Origin: Streptomyces sp. MspMP-M5 | GTDB taxonomy: Bacteria; Actinomycetota; Actinomycetes; Streptomycetales; Streptomycetaceae | Assembly (NCBI RefSeq): GCF_000373585.1 | Contig: NZ_KB891920.1 | Location: 1-43,177 of the forward strand | Length of the DNA: 43,177 bases | Direction of reading: 5' to 3' | Shown here: piece by piece, positions 24,308 through 32,736 of the stretch | Layout: every line of letters begins with the position of its first letter | Numbering within the stretch: the stretch's first letter is position 1 | The notes under the pieces: model-generated | Database searches by the model: none | Told to the model about the DNA's origin: nothing | Seen by the model: the letters and a program-made list of their open reading frames with translations, nothing else | Program-made: the position numbers and the translations under genes

Positions 24308-25501
24308 CTATGCTCTGCGACGACGAACGAGCACGAGTCCAGCGATGGCTGCCACTCCAACCGCTGCCACGATTCCGGCCATGACCAGCCGTGTTGTGGA
24401 GTCGTCGTCCTTCACACGGCTTGCTGTTTTCTGCGCTGCCTTGTTTGTGCCCTTGGTGGTCCCCGGCCGCGGTGCCTCTGATGGCGCAGCAGTGTTGGGA
24501 GGCGCGACCAGAGGGTTGACGTCAGGAGGGCCGGGATCGCCTTCCTTGTCCAGCAAGACCTTGCGTGGACGGACAATCCCGTAACCGAGGTACTCGCTCG
24601 GAACCTTGCCATCCTCAGGTTTGCCGGCGGTCTCCAACATGACTCGCAGGACCTGATTGTTCGTCCAGTCCGGGTGTGCGGACCAGACCAAGGCTGCCGA
24701 CGCTGAGGCGATGGCTGTGGCATCACTGGTGCCCCATGTTTCGCAATCCAGCAGGGCCTTCGTGCAGCGAGTGGGGACTTCGACACCTGGCGCCGCCAAT
24801 GCCACTTGCGGCCCATGGACGGAGAACTTCGTTACCTTCAAGGTTTTGTCCACGGCACCGACTCCGACGACCCCAGGAAGACGCGATGGGTAATCGGGAG
24901 CATTGCCCTTGGCTCCGTCGTTACCTGTCGCGACGAAGATGAGGCTTCCCTTTTGATTCGCATAGTCGATCGCCGGTTGCAACACCTGCTTGGCTAGGTC
25001 GCTGGCCGGTCCGCCCCGAGAGATGTTGATGACCTTCGCGCCTTGATCTGCCGCGAAGCGGATGGACTTAGCCATGTTGACGGTCCAGTTCCCGCCGACG
25101 CTTCTGATGGGAAGGACCTTCGATCCTGGTGCCAGCCCCCAGGTGCCCTCTCCGCTCCGCTTGCCAGCGATGATCATCGCCATGCTCGTGCCGTGGCCCT
25201 CACTGTCGAAGTTTGCACCACGGCCTTCTCCCGACAAGTCCCTGCCCGGCAGTAGCTGACCGCGCAGCTCGGGAACGGAGTCGTCAACACCACTATCGAT
25301 CACAGCAACGGTGATGCCCTCGCCCGTGCTGGTCTGCCACATGCGCTCGGCTTGCATCGCGTCCAGGTACCACTGGCGCGATCTCTTGCCTTCCGCAGCA
25401 GCGCTCGGCGCAAGAAAGCCCAAGGAGACCGACATCAAGCAAGTAAGCACTGCTGCCGACCAACGCCTCCGCCGCCGTTGGTGATCTGCCGCACGAGTCA
25501 C
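24308..25501 (-). CDS. mycP: Type VII mycosin-like serine protease, atypical Ser box
   Basis: 397 aa from GTG 25501, with AGGAGG about 10 nt upstream; a longer frame exists. Signal peptide RRRRRWSAAVLTCLMSVSLG, S8 protease domain, Pro-rich linker, and C-terminal membrane anchor LVMAGIVAAVGVAAIAGLVL with RRRRA. The triad is VAVIDSG (Asp ~69), EGHGTSM (His ~103) and WGTSDATAIAS (Ser ~259). Mycosins usually have GTS(F/M)(A/S)AP around Ser; here the sequence is DATAIAS with no Pro. It anchors outside the membrane with the ESX machinery. One of two mycosins in the cluster. Confidence 0.88.
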   Translation of the reverse strand: MTRAADHQRRRRRWSAAVLTCLMSVSLGFLAPSAAAEGKRSRQWYLDAMQAERMWQTSTGEGITVAVIDSGVDDSVPELRGQLLPGRDLSGEGRGANFDSEGHGTSMAMIIAGKRSGEGTWGLAPGSKVLPIRSVGGNWTVNMAKSIRFAADQGAKVINISRGGPASDLAKQVLQPAIDYANQKGSLIFVATGNDGAKGNAPDYPSRLPGVVGVGAVDKTLKVTKFSVHGPQVALAAPGVEVPTRCTKALLDCETWGTSDATAIASASAALVWSAHPDWTNNQVLRVMLETAGKPEDGKVPSEYLGYGIVRPRKVLLDKEGDPGPPDVNPLVAPPNTAAPSEAPRPGTTKGTNKAAQKTASRVKDDDSTTRLVMAGIVAAVGVAAIAGLVLVRRRRA

Positions 25502-25541
25502 GGTGCAGTGTCCTCCTGTCCGTTCCACGACCACGCCGCGG

Positions 25542-27236
25542 CTATTCGATCACGGGGGGCACGACTGATCGATGCTGTGCCGTCCACGTCTCGGCGTCCT
25601 CCTGGAGATAGTCCGGCCGCTCCGCGGCACCGCGCCTGCCTCGTGAGGCCAACGGCGCACCGGGCATAGGGAGCATGTCGCTCGTGGAGTTGGCTCGTGC
25701 CAGACCAGAGCCTCCAGGTGTGAAGTCAGCCGCTCGGCCTCGTGGTGCCTGTGCTCGTCCGTGTGCCTCGCCCAGCTCAGAGGCGGAGCTACGGCCAGTG
25801 CCCGACGGTGTTCCGGCTACGGTGCCCTCTGCTGCACCGCCTGGGCCGGCCTTGCCCATCGCTGAGCCGGGCGGCTGCTCGCCGCCGATCACTGATCCAC
25901 CTGGCCCCGCGCCCACGGTACCGCCGGGCTCATACGCCAACCGACGGCCCGGGACAGCGGAGCCCATGCTGCTGGCGTTCCCCGGATGGCCGCTTCCTGC
26001 GAGTCCATGCCGCATCGCAGCGCGTTCCTCGCCCACGCCCACTCCGCGGGACTTGTCCATGGGCGCTGTGTCGGGAGGGGTCGGTCGTTGCCCCAGGTTG
26101 CCCGCACCGTCACTCGCTGGTCCGCTGTTAGCGGCGGGAGAAGCCCCTGAGGGGCCTGCCAGCCTGGGCGGAATCGCACCGCGTTCGGTGCTCATGACGG
26201 GTTCGCTCGGCAGCTGCGGGCGTGCAGTACCGGTGCTGCCGCGCTGGGCCTTTGGGCCGACGATGCCGTCCCCCGGGGTGCTGCCGAACCGTCCTGGCGC
26301 CGTACCGCCTGGGCGGGCGGTTTCCGGCTGTGTGCCTCGCATCGCGCTTCTGTTCCCTGAGGGGGCCTTCGCCGAGCCAGGAAGCGTTGCAGGAGGAGGT
26401 ACGACCGGACCGGAAGAGGTTCCAGGGCTCCAAGGGGACTGCGATGGAGGGGGATCTCCCTGCGATGGCTTGATGCCAGGCACAGTGACAGGTGCAGTGG
26501 AATTGACGGCCGTACCCACCTGGCGATCGTGCTGCACAACACCGGCCGGGGCCTCAGGCGCGGCTGTGTGCCTCTCAGCAGCGCTACTGCCCGGTGCAGA
26601 CACGCTCTGTCCCCCCGCTGTCCCGTTCGCCTTCGCGACGCCAGACGGCCGGTCCAGGACATACATCGCGTCCCTGCCGGCTTCCCCGCCTTGCGGATCC
26701 GGCACGAACCCCGACGCCGGCTTGAAGTTGGGCGGCTCCTGGCTCTCGATCGTGTGCTGGGCCGTGCGGTAGTACGAGGCCAGCCGGTTCATGGCCGTCA
26801 CGGCCGCTTCGCGGTCCGGGTCCGTCATCAGGGGAGCGCCGGTCGCGCCGCGTGCCGTAGGTGTTGCTGCGCTGTCCAGCTGAACGGAGTTGTTCTGTTT
26901 CGGCTGGGGCATCGTCTGTGCCTCCCACAGCGCCGTGCCGGCGTCCGAGAGGGCGTTGCCGGTGGTGGAGGCGAAGCGGGCCAGCTTGTGGCTCTGCTTG
27001 ACGGTGTCGTGGCTCCATTCGCGGAAGGCGTCGGCGCCCTCGCCCTCCCACTGCACGCGTTCGACGTGTGCCTTGAGCTCGGTGGCGATCCGCTCGATCT
27101 CCTTACCTGCCTGGGTCAGGCTGGCACCGGTGAACGAGATCTCCGTGTGGTCCGCGCCGGCCACCATGTCGTACAGGGCCTGGTGTGTTGCGTTCTCGAA
27201 GTTGCTGCTGCCGGACGAGCTGGAGTTCCCCGCCAT
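25542..27236 (-). CDS. Long WXG protein with disordered Pro/Gly tail
   Basis: 564 aa. Residues 1-130 form a WXG-like helical region with WEG (VERVQWEGEGADAFREWSHD). Residues ~190-530 are Pro/Gly/Ser/Ala-rich with no fold expected, akin to a PPE-like substrate. A conserved end contains YLQEDAETWTAQHRSVVPPV, in which YLQED fits the YxxxD export signal. Such genes are often mislabelled translation initiation factor because of composition. It is 40 bp upstream of the first mycosin and 21 bp downstream of the next gene, so it is a likely type VII substrate. Confidence 0.8.
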   Translation of the reverse strand: MAGNSSSSGSSNFENATHQALYDMVAGADHTEISFTGASLTQAGKEIERIATELKAHVERVQWEGEGADAFREWSHDTVKQSHKLARFASTTGNALSDAGTALWEAQTMPQPKQNNSVQLDSAATPTARGATGAPLMTDPDREAAVTAMNRLASYYRTAQHTIESQEPPNFKPASGFVPDPQGGEAGRDAMYVLDRPSGVAKANGTAGGQSVSAPGSSAAERHTAAPEAPAGVVQHDRQVGTAVNSTAPVTVPGIKPSQGDPPPSQSPWSPGTSSGPVVPPPATLPGSAKAPSGNRSAMRGTQPETARPGGTAPGRFGSTPGDGIVGPKAQRGSTGTARPQLPSEPVMSTERGAIPPRLAGPSGASPAANSGPASDGAGNLGQRPTPPDTAPMDKSRGVGVGEERAAMRHGLAGSGHPGNASSMGSAVPGRRLAYEPGGTVGAGPGGSVIGGEQPPGSAMGKAGPGGAAEGTVAGTPSGTGRSSASELGEAHGRAQAPRGRAADFTPGGSGLARANSTSDMLPMPGAPLASRGRRGAAERPDYLQEDAETWTAQHRSVVPPVIE

Positions 27237-27257
27237 CGTCTTCTCTCCCCCCTCGCG

Positions 27258-27749
27258 TCAGATGCCGTCGGCGCCCGCGGACTGGCCCTCGCCCCTGCCG
27301 GCTGCGGTCGAACCGGCGGGATCGGTGGGCCGCTTCTCGGGCCGCGGTGCCTGGTACAGCTCCTGGGTGCGGCGCTGGATGGCCGCCAGGCGGTGCTTCA
27401 CGTCGGCGTCGATGGCCTCGTAGCCGCTCTCGGCGACCTGGGAGCCGATGCTCAGTGCCTCGATCTGGTCGCCGAACGCCTTGGAGAACGCCTCCAGTTG
27501 GGCCAGCACCTTCTCGTACGCCGTGGCCAGGCCGTGGGCCTCGGCGAAGCCCTGGCCGAAGGAAGCAGGAGCGATCTTGCGGTCGCCGAGCGTCCCCGGG
27601 TTCGCGTTCGATGCCTTCAAACGCGCCAGCAGGTCATCCACCCGCTGCTTGAACTTCCCCAGCGTCTCGACTTCAACAGCCAGATCGGCGCTCGTGCCCT
27701 GTGGCGCTACCCCGTTCACCTGCATGCCAGTGGTCTCGTCGGCCCGCAT
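27258..27749 (-). CDS. Helical type VII-associated protein
   Basis: 163 aa from ATG 27749, chosen for the GGGGGGAAAG site 7 nt before it; the frame is open to 27824. It is mainly helical (LAVEVETLGKFKQRVDDLLA, AYEKVLAQLEAFSKAFGDQI) with a C-terminal disordered tail. It lacks WXG but carries YEAID, which fits YxxxD. Position between the WXG proteins and the second mycosin suggests a substrate, a chaperone or an EspG-like role; the last is not supported by sequence. Confidence 0.7.
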   Translation of the reverse strand: MRADETTGMQVNGVAPQGTSADLAVEVETLGKFKQRVDDLLARLKASNANPGTLGDRKIAPASFGQGFAEAHGLATAYEKVLAQLEAFSKAFGDQIEALSIGSQVAESGYEAIDADVKHRLAAIQRRTQELYQAPRPEKRPTDPAGSTAAGRGEGQSAGADGI

Positions 27750-27938
27750 GGCGTCTTTCCCCCCGGATACTGCTACGCGTAAATCACCAACGTCAGGACC
27801 CACTCTATCCATCACCTCTGACAACGGCCGGGCGTCTTGCGTCCATGCGTGCCGGGAACGCTCTATCTCCTATGTCCAGAAGCGTAGTCGTTCGCACCGC
27901 CCGGCTCACGGGCCACGGCCCCAGAAAAGTGAGTACAG

Positions 27939-29255
27939 CTACTTATTGACGCGGCGCACTTTCGGGCGTGCGCCCCGCTTGCGCGCGTCTCGCCAGACGA
28001 CGGCCGCGCCCGTGATGACCGCTACGGCGACGCCACCCGCTCCCAGGCCGTAGGTCGCATAGCGCTCCATCCGCTCCTGCGGGCTTTCGCCTGCGGGCCA
28101 GGTGGTGGGGTCCGGGGGTGTGGCCTTGGTCAGGCCGTTGGTCGCTGTGGGGTGGTCGATGGGGTGGGTGTCGTCGGTGAGGGCGCGTACCGGGTCTACG
28201 ACGCCCCAGCCGACGAAGGGGTCCTGGCCGTTGACGGTGCGTTCGGCGGTCTGCTCGATCTGGGCGACGATCTGGTACTCCTTCCAGTCCGGGTGCTTGG
28301 CCTTCAGGAGGGCGGCGACGCCGGCGACGTAGGGGGCGGAGAAGCTGGTGCCGTTGTCGACGCACTGGCCGCCCTTGGGGACGGTGGAGACCATGTCCAC
28401 GCCGGGGGCGGCAACGCCGATGAAGGCGCCGCTTTGGGAGAAGGGAGCGCGCTCGTTGTTGCGGTCGGAGGAGGCGACGGCCAGCACCCCGTCGTACGCG
28501 GCCGGGTAGGTGTCCTTGAGCTGGCCGTCGAGGCCGTCGTTGCCCGCTGAGGCTACGACAACGATGTTCTTGTGCCGGGCTTCCTGTACGGCGGCCGCCA
28601 GGTCGGAGTTGGGGGAGAGGGGCTTGGTGGTGTCCTGGGAGATGTTGATGACGTCGGCGTCGGCGGCGATGGCCTTGCGGATGGCCTGGGCCAGGGTGGC
28701 GGCGTTGCCGCTGCCCTTCTCGTCGTTCTGGCGCAGGGGGATGATGGTGGCTTCGGGGGCGAGGCCGACGAAGCCGGTGCCCGCGTGCGGGCGGGCGGCG
28801 ATGATGCCGGCGACCTTGGTGCCGTGGCCCACCGGGTCGTACGTGCCGTCAGTCGGCGCCTTCGGATCCGTCGCCGTGCCTGTCCCGGCGTCTTTGGTGT
28901 TGTGCAGGAAGTCCCAGCCGCTCTTGGCGTCGACGGCCTCGGCCAGCTGTGGGTTGGTGTTGTCGACGCCGGTGTCGATGACGGCGACGCGTACCGGGCG
29001 GCCGTGCGCCTCCCGGCCCTTGGTGTCCTGCCACAGCTGGTCGAAGACGATGCGTTGCAGCGCCCAGGGGCGTTCTTTGATCTGTTGCTTCATGGGGAAG
29101 GTGCAGACGCCGTTTCCCTGAGGGACCGGCGTTACGTCCTCTCCGTCGGCGGCGTGGGCGACCGAGGCTGGAGATACGGGGGCGATGCTCCCGATCAGTG
29201 CCATGAGCAGGATGGTGCCTGCGGCCCATGCGGCTGGTGTGCTTCTCCGCCTCAC
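27939..29255 (-). CDS. mycP: Type VII mycosin serine protease
   Basis: 438 aa. Signal peptide MRRRSTPAAWAAGTILLMAL, S8 protease with VAVIDTGVD (Asp94), GHGTKVAG (His144) and GTSFSAPYVAGVAALL (Ser304), a Pro-rich linker and a C-terminal membrane anchor (LGAGGVAVAVITGAAVVW) with a basic tail. Canonical mycosin motifs throughout. Mycosins associate with the ESX membrane complex and process its substrates in mycobacteria. It is 16 bp downstream of EccB, probably in one transcript. Confidence 0.92.
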   Translation of the reverse strand: MRRRSTPAAWAAGTILLMALIGSIAPVSPASVAHAADGEDVTPVPQGNGVCTFPMKQQIKERPWALQRIVFDQLWQDTKGREAHGRPVRVAVIDTGVDNTNPQLAEAVDAKSGWDFLHNTKDAGTGTATDPKAPTDGTYDPVGHGTKVAGIIAARPHAGTGFVGLAPEATIIPLRQNDEKGSGNAATLAQAIRKAIAADADVINISQDTTKPLSPNSDLAAAVQEARHKNIVVVASAGNDGLDGQLKDTYPAAYDGVLAVASSDRNNERAPFSQSGAFIGVAAPGVDMVSTVPKGGQCVDNGTSFSAPYVAGVAALLKAKHPDWKEYQIVAQIEQTAERTVNGQDPFVGWGVVDPVRALTDDTHPIDHPTATNGLTKATPPDPTTWPAGESPQERMERYATYGLGAGGVAVAVITGAAVVWRDARKRGARPKVRRVNK

Positions 29256-29271
29256 TGCGTCTCCCCGTTCC

Positions 29272-30843
29272 TTAGGAGCCCTGGGGCTGGCGGGCGGCGT
29301 TTGCGTCCAGCCGGGGCCCCATCGGGAGGAACTGCGACCAGTTCGCCGGCACCAGAACTGGCTTGATGTCCTTGTAGCCGAGGAGGATCTGCGCCCGGTT
29401 GGTCTCCTGTGAGCCTTGGCTGGATTGTTGTTCCTTGGCGGGGCCTGTGGTGCCGATGCCTGATTGTTTGGCGTTGCTGTCGTTGTTGGTCTGGACGCCG
29501 TAGCGCAGGCCGGTGTCCGTGACGAGGAAGTGCGCCCCGGAGACGGCGTCTCCCGGCTGGATCTGCTTGTAGAACAGGCCTGTTCCCGGGGTGACGTACG
29601 CGCTGGTACCGCCGTTGGCGATCTGCTGGGGGAAATCCTTTCCGGCCCAGGTGCTTAGCTCCGTACCACCGGTCTTCGACACCCCACGCAGCACACTGCA
29701 GACCGTGCCCCGATCACCTTGAGCCGTGGCGGTGTTGACCTGCTCGGTCATCTCCTGTGGCCACTGCTTCTCGGCGAACAGTTGCTGAGCCTGCGGGGTG
29801 AAGGATTGCGCGTTCACCTCCGTGGGACGGTTGAGTTGCTGCAGCGGGGCCGTCTGCCGGGAGAACAGGAGCAGCTTGGCTACGAAGTCGGAGACGGGGA
29901 CGACCTTGCCCGGGAGGACGACGTAGTGCTGGGTGCCGTCGCCGGTGGTCGCGCGCAGCACCATGCCGACGCGGTTTTCCCGTGCACCGAGCCCCTTGAC
30001 GTTCGCGGGCTGGGCGACCGTGCCGACGGGCAGGGCGGGGAAGGCAATCGGCGTGCCGTCGTGGAAGGTGGCGAGCCAGTCCTTGGTGACCTGCTGGGGC
30101 TGTCGGCTGCCCACCAGGGCGCGCAGTAGCAGTTCGGTGTCGCTGCCGCCGTCGATGAGGTACTTGGTGCCCTTCGGGTCGACCAGGTAGCGAGCCCCGC
30201 CGGCTTCCCCGGATTCCCCGGATTCCCCGGAGCCCTTGTTCTCTTGGACGTAGAGGGCCTGGCCGCCGTGCAGCCGGCCCGGGCCCTCCACCTTGTCCGC
30301 GTCGCGGTCGGCGAAGAGGAAGGTGGCCTTCTGTACGGACCTGCCGTTGTTGCCGGGTTGTTCGCAGACCGCCCAGCGCTTGCTCTTCGCCGCGTCGCCG
30401 GCATCTGGGAGGCGGTCGGGGGCATACGGGATGCCCAGGGTCGGGCCGTGCTGGAGTTTTCCGTTGTCCAGCTCGCTCTCGTCGACCTTGAGAACGTCGG
30501 ACCGGTCGGGTTTGACGAGCAGTCGGGCGGAAGCCATGTTCAGGACGGGATGCAACTGCCTCTTGCCGCCCGTCTCCAGGACCACGTACAAGGTGGCGGA
30601 TTTGCTGCCCAGGATGACGTGCGCGCCGGGGGTGTCCCAGCCCTTGGGGGCCTTGGGGCGGAACATGCCCCAGGCGCCGAATCCGGCCAGGACCAGAGCG
30701 GCGACGACCAGGCCGGGCAGCACCGCGCGCAGCGGGCTCGGGGCGCCCTCGTCCGTACGGTCAGGGGAGGGCTGCAGGAACGCGGCCACCAGCCGTTTCT
30801 TGGCGAAGGTGTAGCCGTTGAGCTCGTCCCGCCGTGATGCCAT
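29272..30843 (-). CDS. eccB: Type VII secretion protein EccB
   Basis: 523 aa. N-terminal MASRRDELNGYTFAKKRLVAAFL is the EccB signature, followed by one membrane segment (about 38-60, RAVLPGLVVAALVLAGFGAW) and a large extracytoplasmic domain. Conserved Cys in WAVCEQPG and TVCSVLRG match the disulfide-bonded core of EccB. It forms part of the membrane complex with EccC, EccD and mycosin. Upstream 106 bp separate it from EccD, with a hairpin there. Confidence 0.95.
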   Translation of the reverse strand: MASRRDELNGYTFAKKRLVAAFLQPSPDRTDEGAPSPLRAVLPGLVVAALVLAGFGAWGMFRPKAPKGWDTPGAHVILGSKSATLYVVLETGGKRQLHPVLNMASARLLVKPDRSDVLKVDESELDNGKLQHGPTLGIPYAPDRLPDAGDAAKSKRWAVCEQPGNNGRSVQKATFLFADRDADKVEGPGRLHGGQALYVQENKGSGESGESGEAGGARYLVDPKGTKYLIDGGSDTELLLRALVGSRQPQQVTKDWLATFHDGTPIAFPALPVGTVAQPANVKGLGARENRVGMVLRATTGDGTQHYVVLPGKVVPVSDFVAKLLLFSRQTAPLQQLNRPTEVNAQSFTPQAQQLFAEKQWPQEMTEQVNTATAQGDRGTVCSVLRGVSKTGGTELSTWAGKDFPQQIANGGTSAYVTPGTGLFYKQIQPGDAVSGAHFLVTDTGLRYGVQTNNDSNAKQSGIGTTGPAKEQQSSQGSQETNRAQILLGYKDIKPVLVPANWSQFLPMGPRLDANAARQPQGS

Positions 30844-30920
30844 GACGCTGCGCTTCCCCCTGCTCCCTCTACGGCCGTTTCTGACGTCGTCCGGTAGCCG
30901 TCCGGTCCTGCTTGTTCCCG

Positions 30921-30939
30921 GGCCCCGAGGCCCGGGGCC
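30921..30939 (-). terminator. Hairpin between eccD and eccB
   Basis: GGCCCCG, a 5-nt loop and CGGGGCC, about 10 nt beyond the EccD stop on the minus strand. It could attenuate transcription from eccD into eccB, giving eccB its own promoter in the following 77 bp. Confidence 0.5.
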
Positions 30940-30949
30940 TTCTATTTCC

Positions 30950-32431
30950 TCAACCGCTCGTCATGCTCCGCGCCGTGCTGTACAGGTCCAGGACCGCCAG
31001 GCACAGTGGCATCAGGGACAGCAGCAGGAATCCGTCGGCGAGGTCGAGCGCCCGGCCCCAGAACGGCGTCAGCCCCTTCTTCGGCACCGTCAGCGCGACC
31101 GTCGTCACCAGCGCCACCGCGCCGATGACTACCAGCGCCAGCCACAGCGTACGCAGATCCAGTGGAGTGCGGTCGCCTGCGAGGAAGTCGTTGAGCATCC
31201 CGGTGGGCGGGTTGAAGGCCACGCCCAGTACGAGAAGGGAGAGCGCCGCGAGGCCGGCGACGACCGCGCAGGCGACCTGCGAGGTGTAGCGGAAGAGCCG
31301 GGCACGCAGCAGCGTCGCCAGACCAGTGGCGAGGGCGAGGAGCTGCGCCCATGCGGAGTGGCTGAAACCGAGGACACCCCCGGCACCGATGAGGACAGCG
31401 CAACAGCCACCGAGCAGCCCGAGCAGCAGCTCATGCCCGCGGCGGGCCTGGGCGGCGATGCGCTCCTCGTCGACGGGTTCCAAGCCGACGGGCTCCTCAC
31501 CGCCCCTCAGTTCCGCCCCCGCCTCGCGCTCCTGGCTCAGGCTGCGCGGAGTGGCGTACCCGATAGGCAGCCGGGCCAGGCGCGTGGCCAGCCCCGGCAG
31601 AAAAGCCATGACACCGATGACGACCGGCGCGCAGACGGCTGCGGCCTGGACGGCCGTCGCCTCGCTGACAATGGCGAGGAAGGCGGCCAGGGTGGCGACC
31701 GCCGCGGCGAACGTGGCAGCGATGAACGGCGCATCACCGGACGGCGACAGCGCAACCAGGGCGACGGAGACGACGAGCACGGCGACACAGCCCAGCAGGA
31801 ACTGCAGCCTCCCGGCCCCGTGACCGGCATCCGGACCGACGATCCCCGAACCCGCGCACAGCACCACCGGTAGCGCGCCCAGCCCCAATGCGACGGCGGA
31901 CGGCTGGTCCCCGTAGACCCGGGCCCTAACCCCCGCGAACGCGGCCAACAGCACACCGGCCGTACCGGCGACCACGCCCGGCAGGCTGTGCATGTCGTGC
32001 CGCACCGGGTCGGCAAACCACAGCAACAGGGCAAGGAGAGCGAGCAGCACTCCGACCCCGACCAGACCCGTCCCGCGCAGCAGGTCGTCGTGCCACAGAC
32101 GGCGGTCCCGGGTGACGGCGGCGGCCACCGCGTCCGAGACATCGTCGAAGACCGCCGGCGGGAGCGACTGCGAGAAGGGGCGCAGGTGCAGCATCTCGCC
32201 GTCGACGACACGTTGGTCGGCGAGGGTGCGGGCACTGTCGAGGGCACTGCCGTCGGCGCGGAAGAGGTAGTAACCGGTCGGTGCGCCCGGGGGCTGCCGC
32301 TGGCCGGTCAGACGCAAGATCTCCGGGTAGATGTCGGAGACCGGGATGTTCTCGGGCAGCGCCACGTCGATACGGCTGTCGGGGGCAACGACCGCGACCC
32401 TGCGGAAGCCGGCCCCCGTACTCATGCTCAC
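30950..32431 (-). CDS. eccD: Type VII secretion protein EccD
   Basis: 493 aa. Residues ~10-85 are a YukD/ubiquitin-like domain (VAVVAPDSRIDVALPENIPV, MLHLRPFSQSLPP); from about 115 there are around eleven membrane segments, the EccD layout. In ESX complexes EccD forms the membrane vestibule. GTG at 32431 is used; an ATG at 32425 is equally good and neither has a strong binding site. It is divergent from EccC across 305 bp. Confidence 0.95.
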   Translation of the reverse strand: MSMSTGAGFRRVAVVAPDSRIDVALPENIPVSDIYPEILRLTGQRQPPGAPTGYYLFRADGSALDSARTLADQRVVDGEMLHLRPFSQSLPPAVFDDVSDAVAAAVTRDRRLWHDDLLRGTGLVGVGVLLALLALLLWFADPVRHDMHSLPGVVAGTAGVLLAAFAGVRARVYGDQPSAVALGLGALPVVLCAGSGIVGPDAGHGAGRLQFLLGCVAVLVVSVALVALSPSGDAPFIAATFAAAVATLAAFLAIVSEATAVQAAAVCAPVVIGVMAFLPGLATRLARLPIGYATPRSLSQEREAGAELRGGEEPVGLEPVDEERIAAQARRGHELLLGLLGGCCAVLIGAGGVLGFSHSAWAQLLALATGLATLLRARLFRYTSQVACAVVAGLAALSLLVLGVAFNPPTGMLNDFLAGDRTPLDLRTLWLALVVIGAVALVTTVALTVPKKGLTPFWGRALDLADGFLLLSLMPLCLAVLDLYSTARSMTSG

Positions 32432-32736
32432 CGTGTTCAGATCTGCCCCCTGCTCACCTGGTCATCCGGCCACTCGGTCAGGCGGCCGCCCGGTCACTCG
32501 CTCATCGCCGCGGCACTCCGTGCACGCCCCATGCCGGGGCGCCATCGTGCCACCACACCGTGGTAGCCACCGCAGCTTTGCGTCACCGGCTTCGCGTGAC
32601 CGGCTTTGTGCCACCGCGCCGCGAGGCCCTTCCCACTCGTCACATTAGTCGGCAGTAGGATCGCCTGACGCGGGGGGCGCCGTCGCCAGGGGGCGATCGG
32701 GACGGAACTTCCCTCGTGTCGAGGGATTGATGCTCG
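32432..32736. promoter_or_regulatory. Divergent eccD-eccC promoter region
   Basis: 305 bp containing direct repeats (CACTCGGTCA then GTCACTCG; GTCACCGGCTTCGCGTGACC) and a hairpin GCCCC-ATGCC-GGGGC at 32526-32540. The spacing and repeats suggest co-regulation of the two transcripts; no known box recognised. Confidence 0.4.

Noticed and set aside
26529..27782. 417-aa forward frame opposite the WXG proteins
   Set aside because: Shadow frame of minus-strand genes with clear WXG motifs.
30818..31873. Gln/Arg-rich 351-aa forward frame
   Set aside because: Antisense of EccD, no domain.
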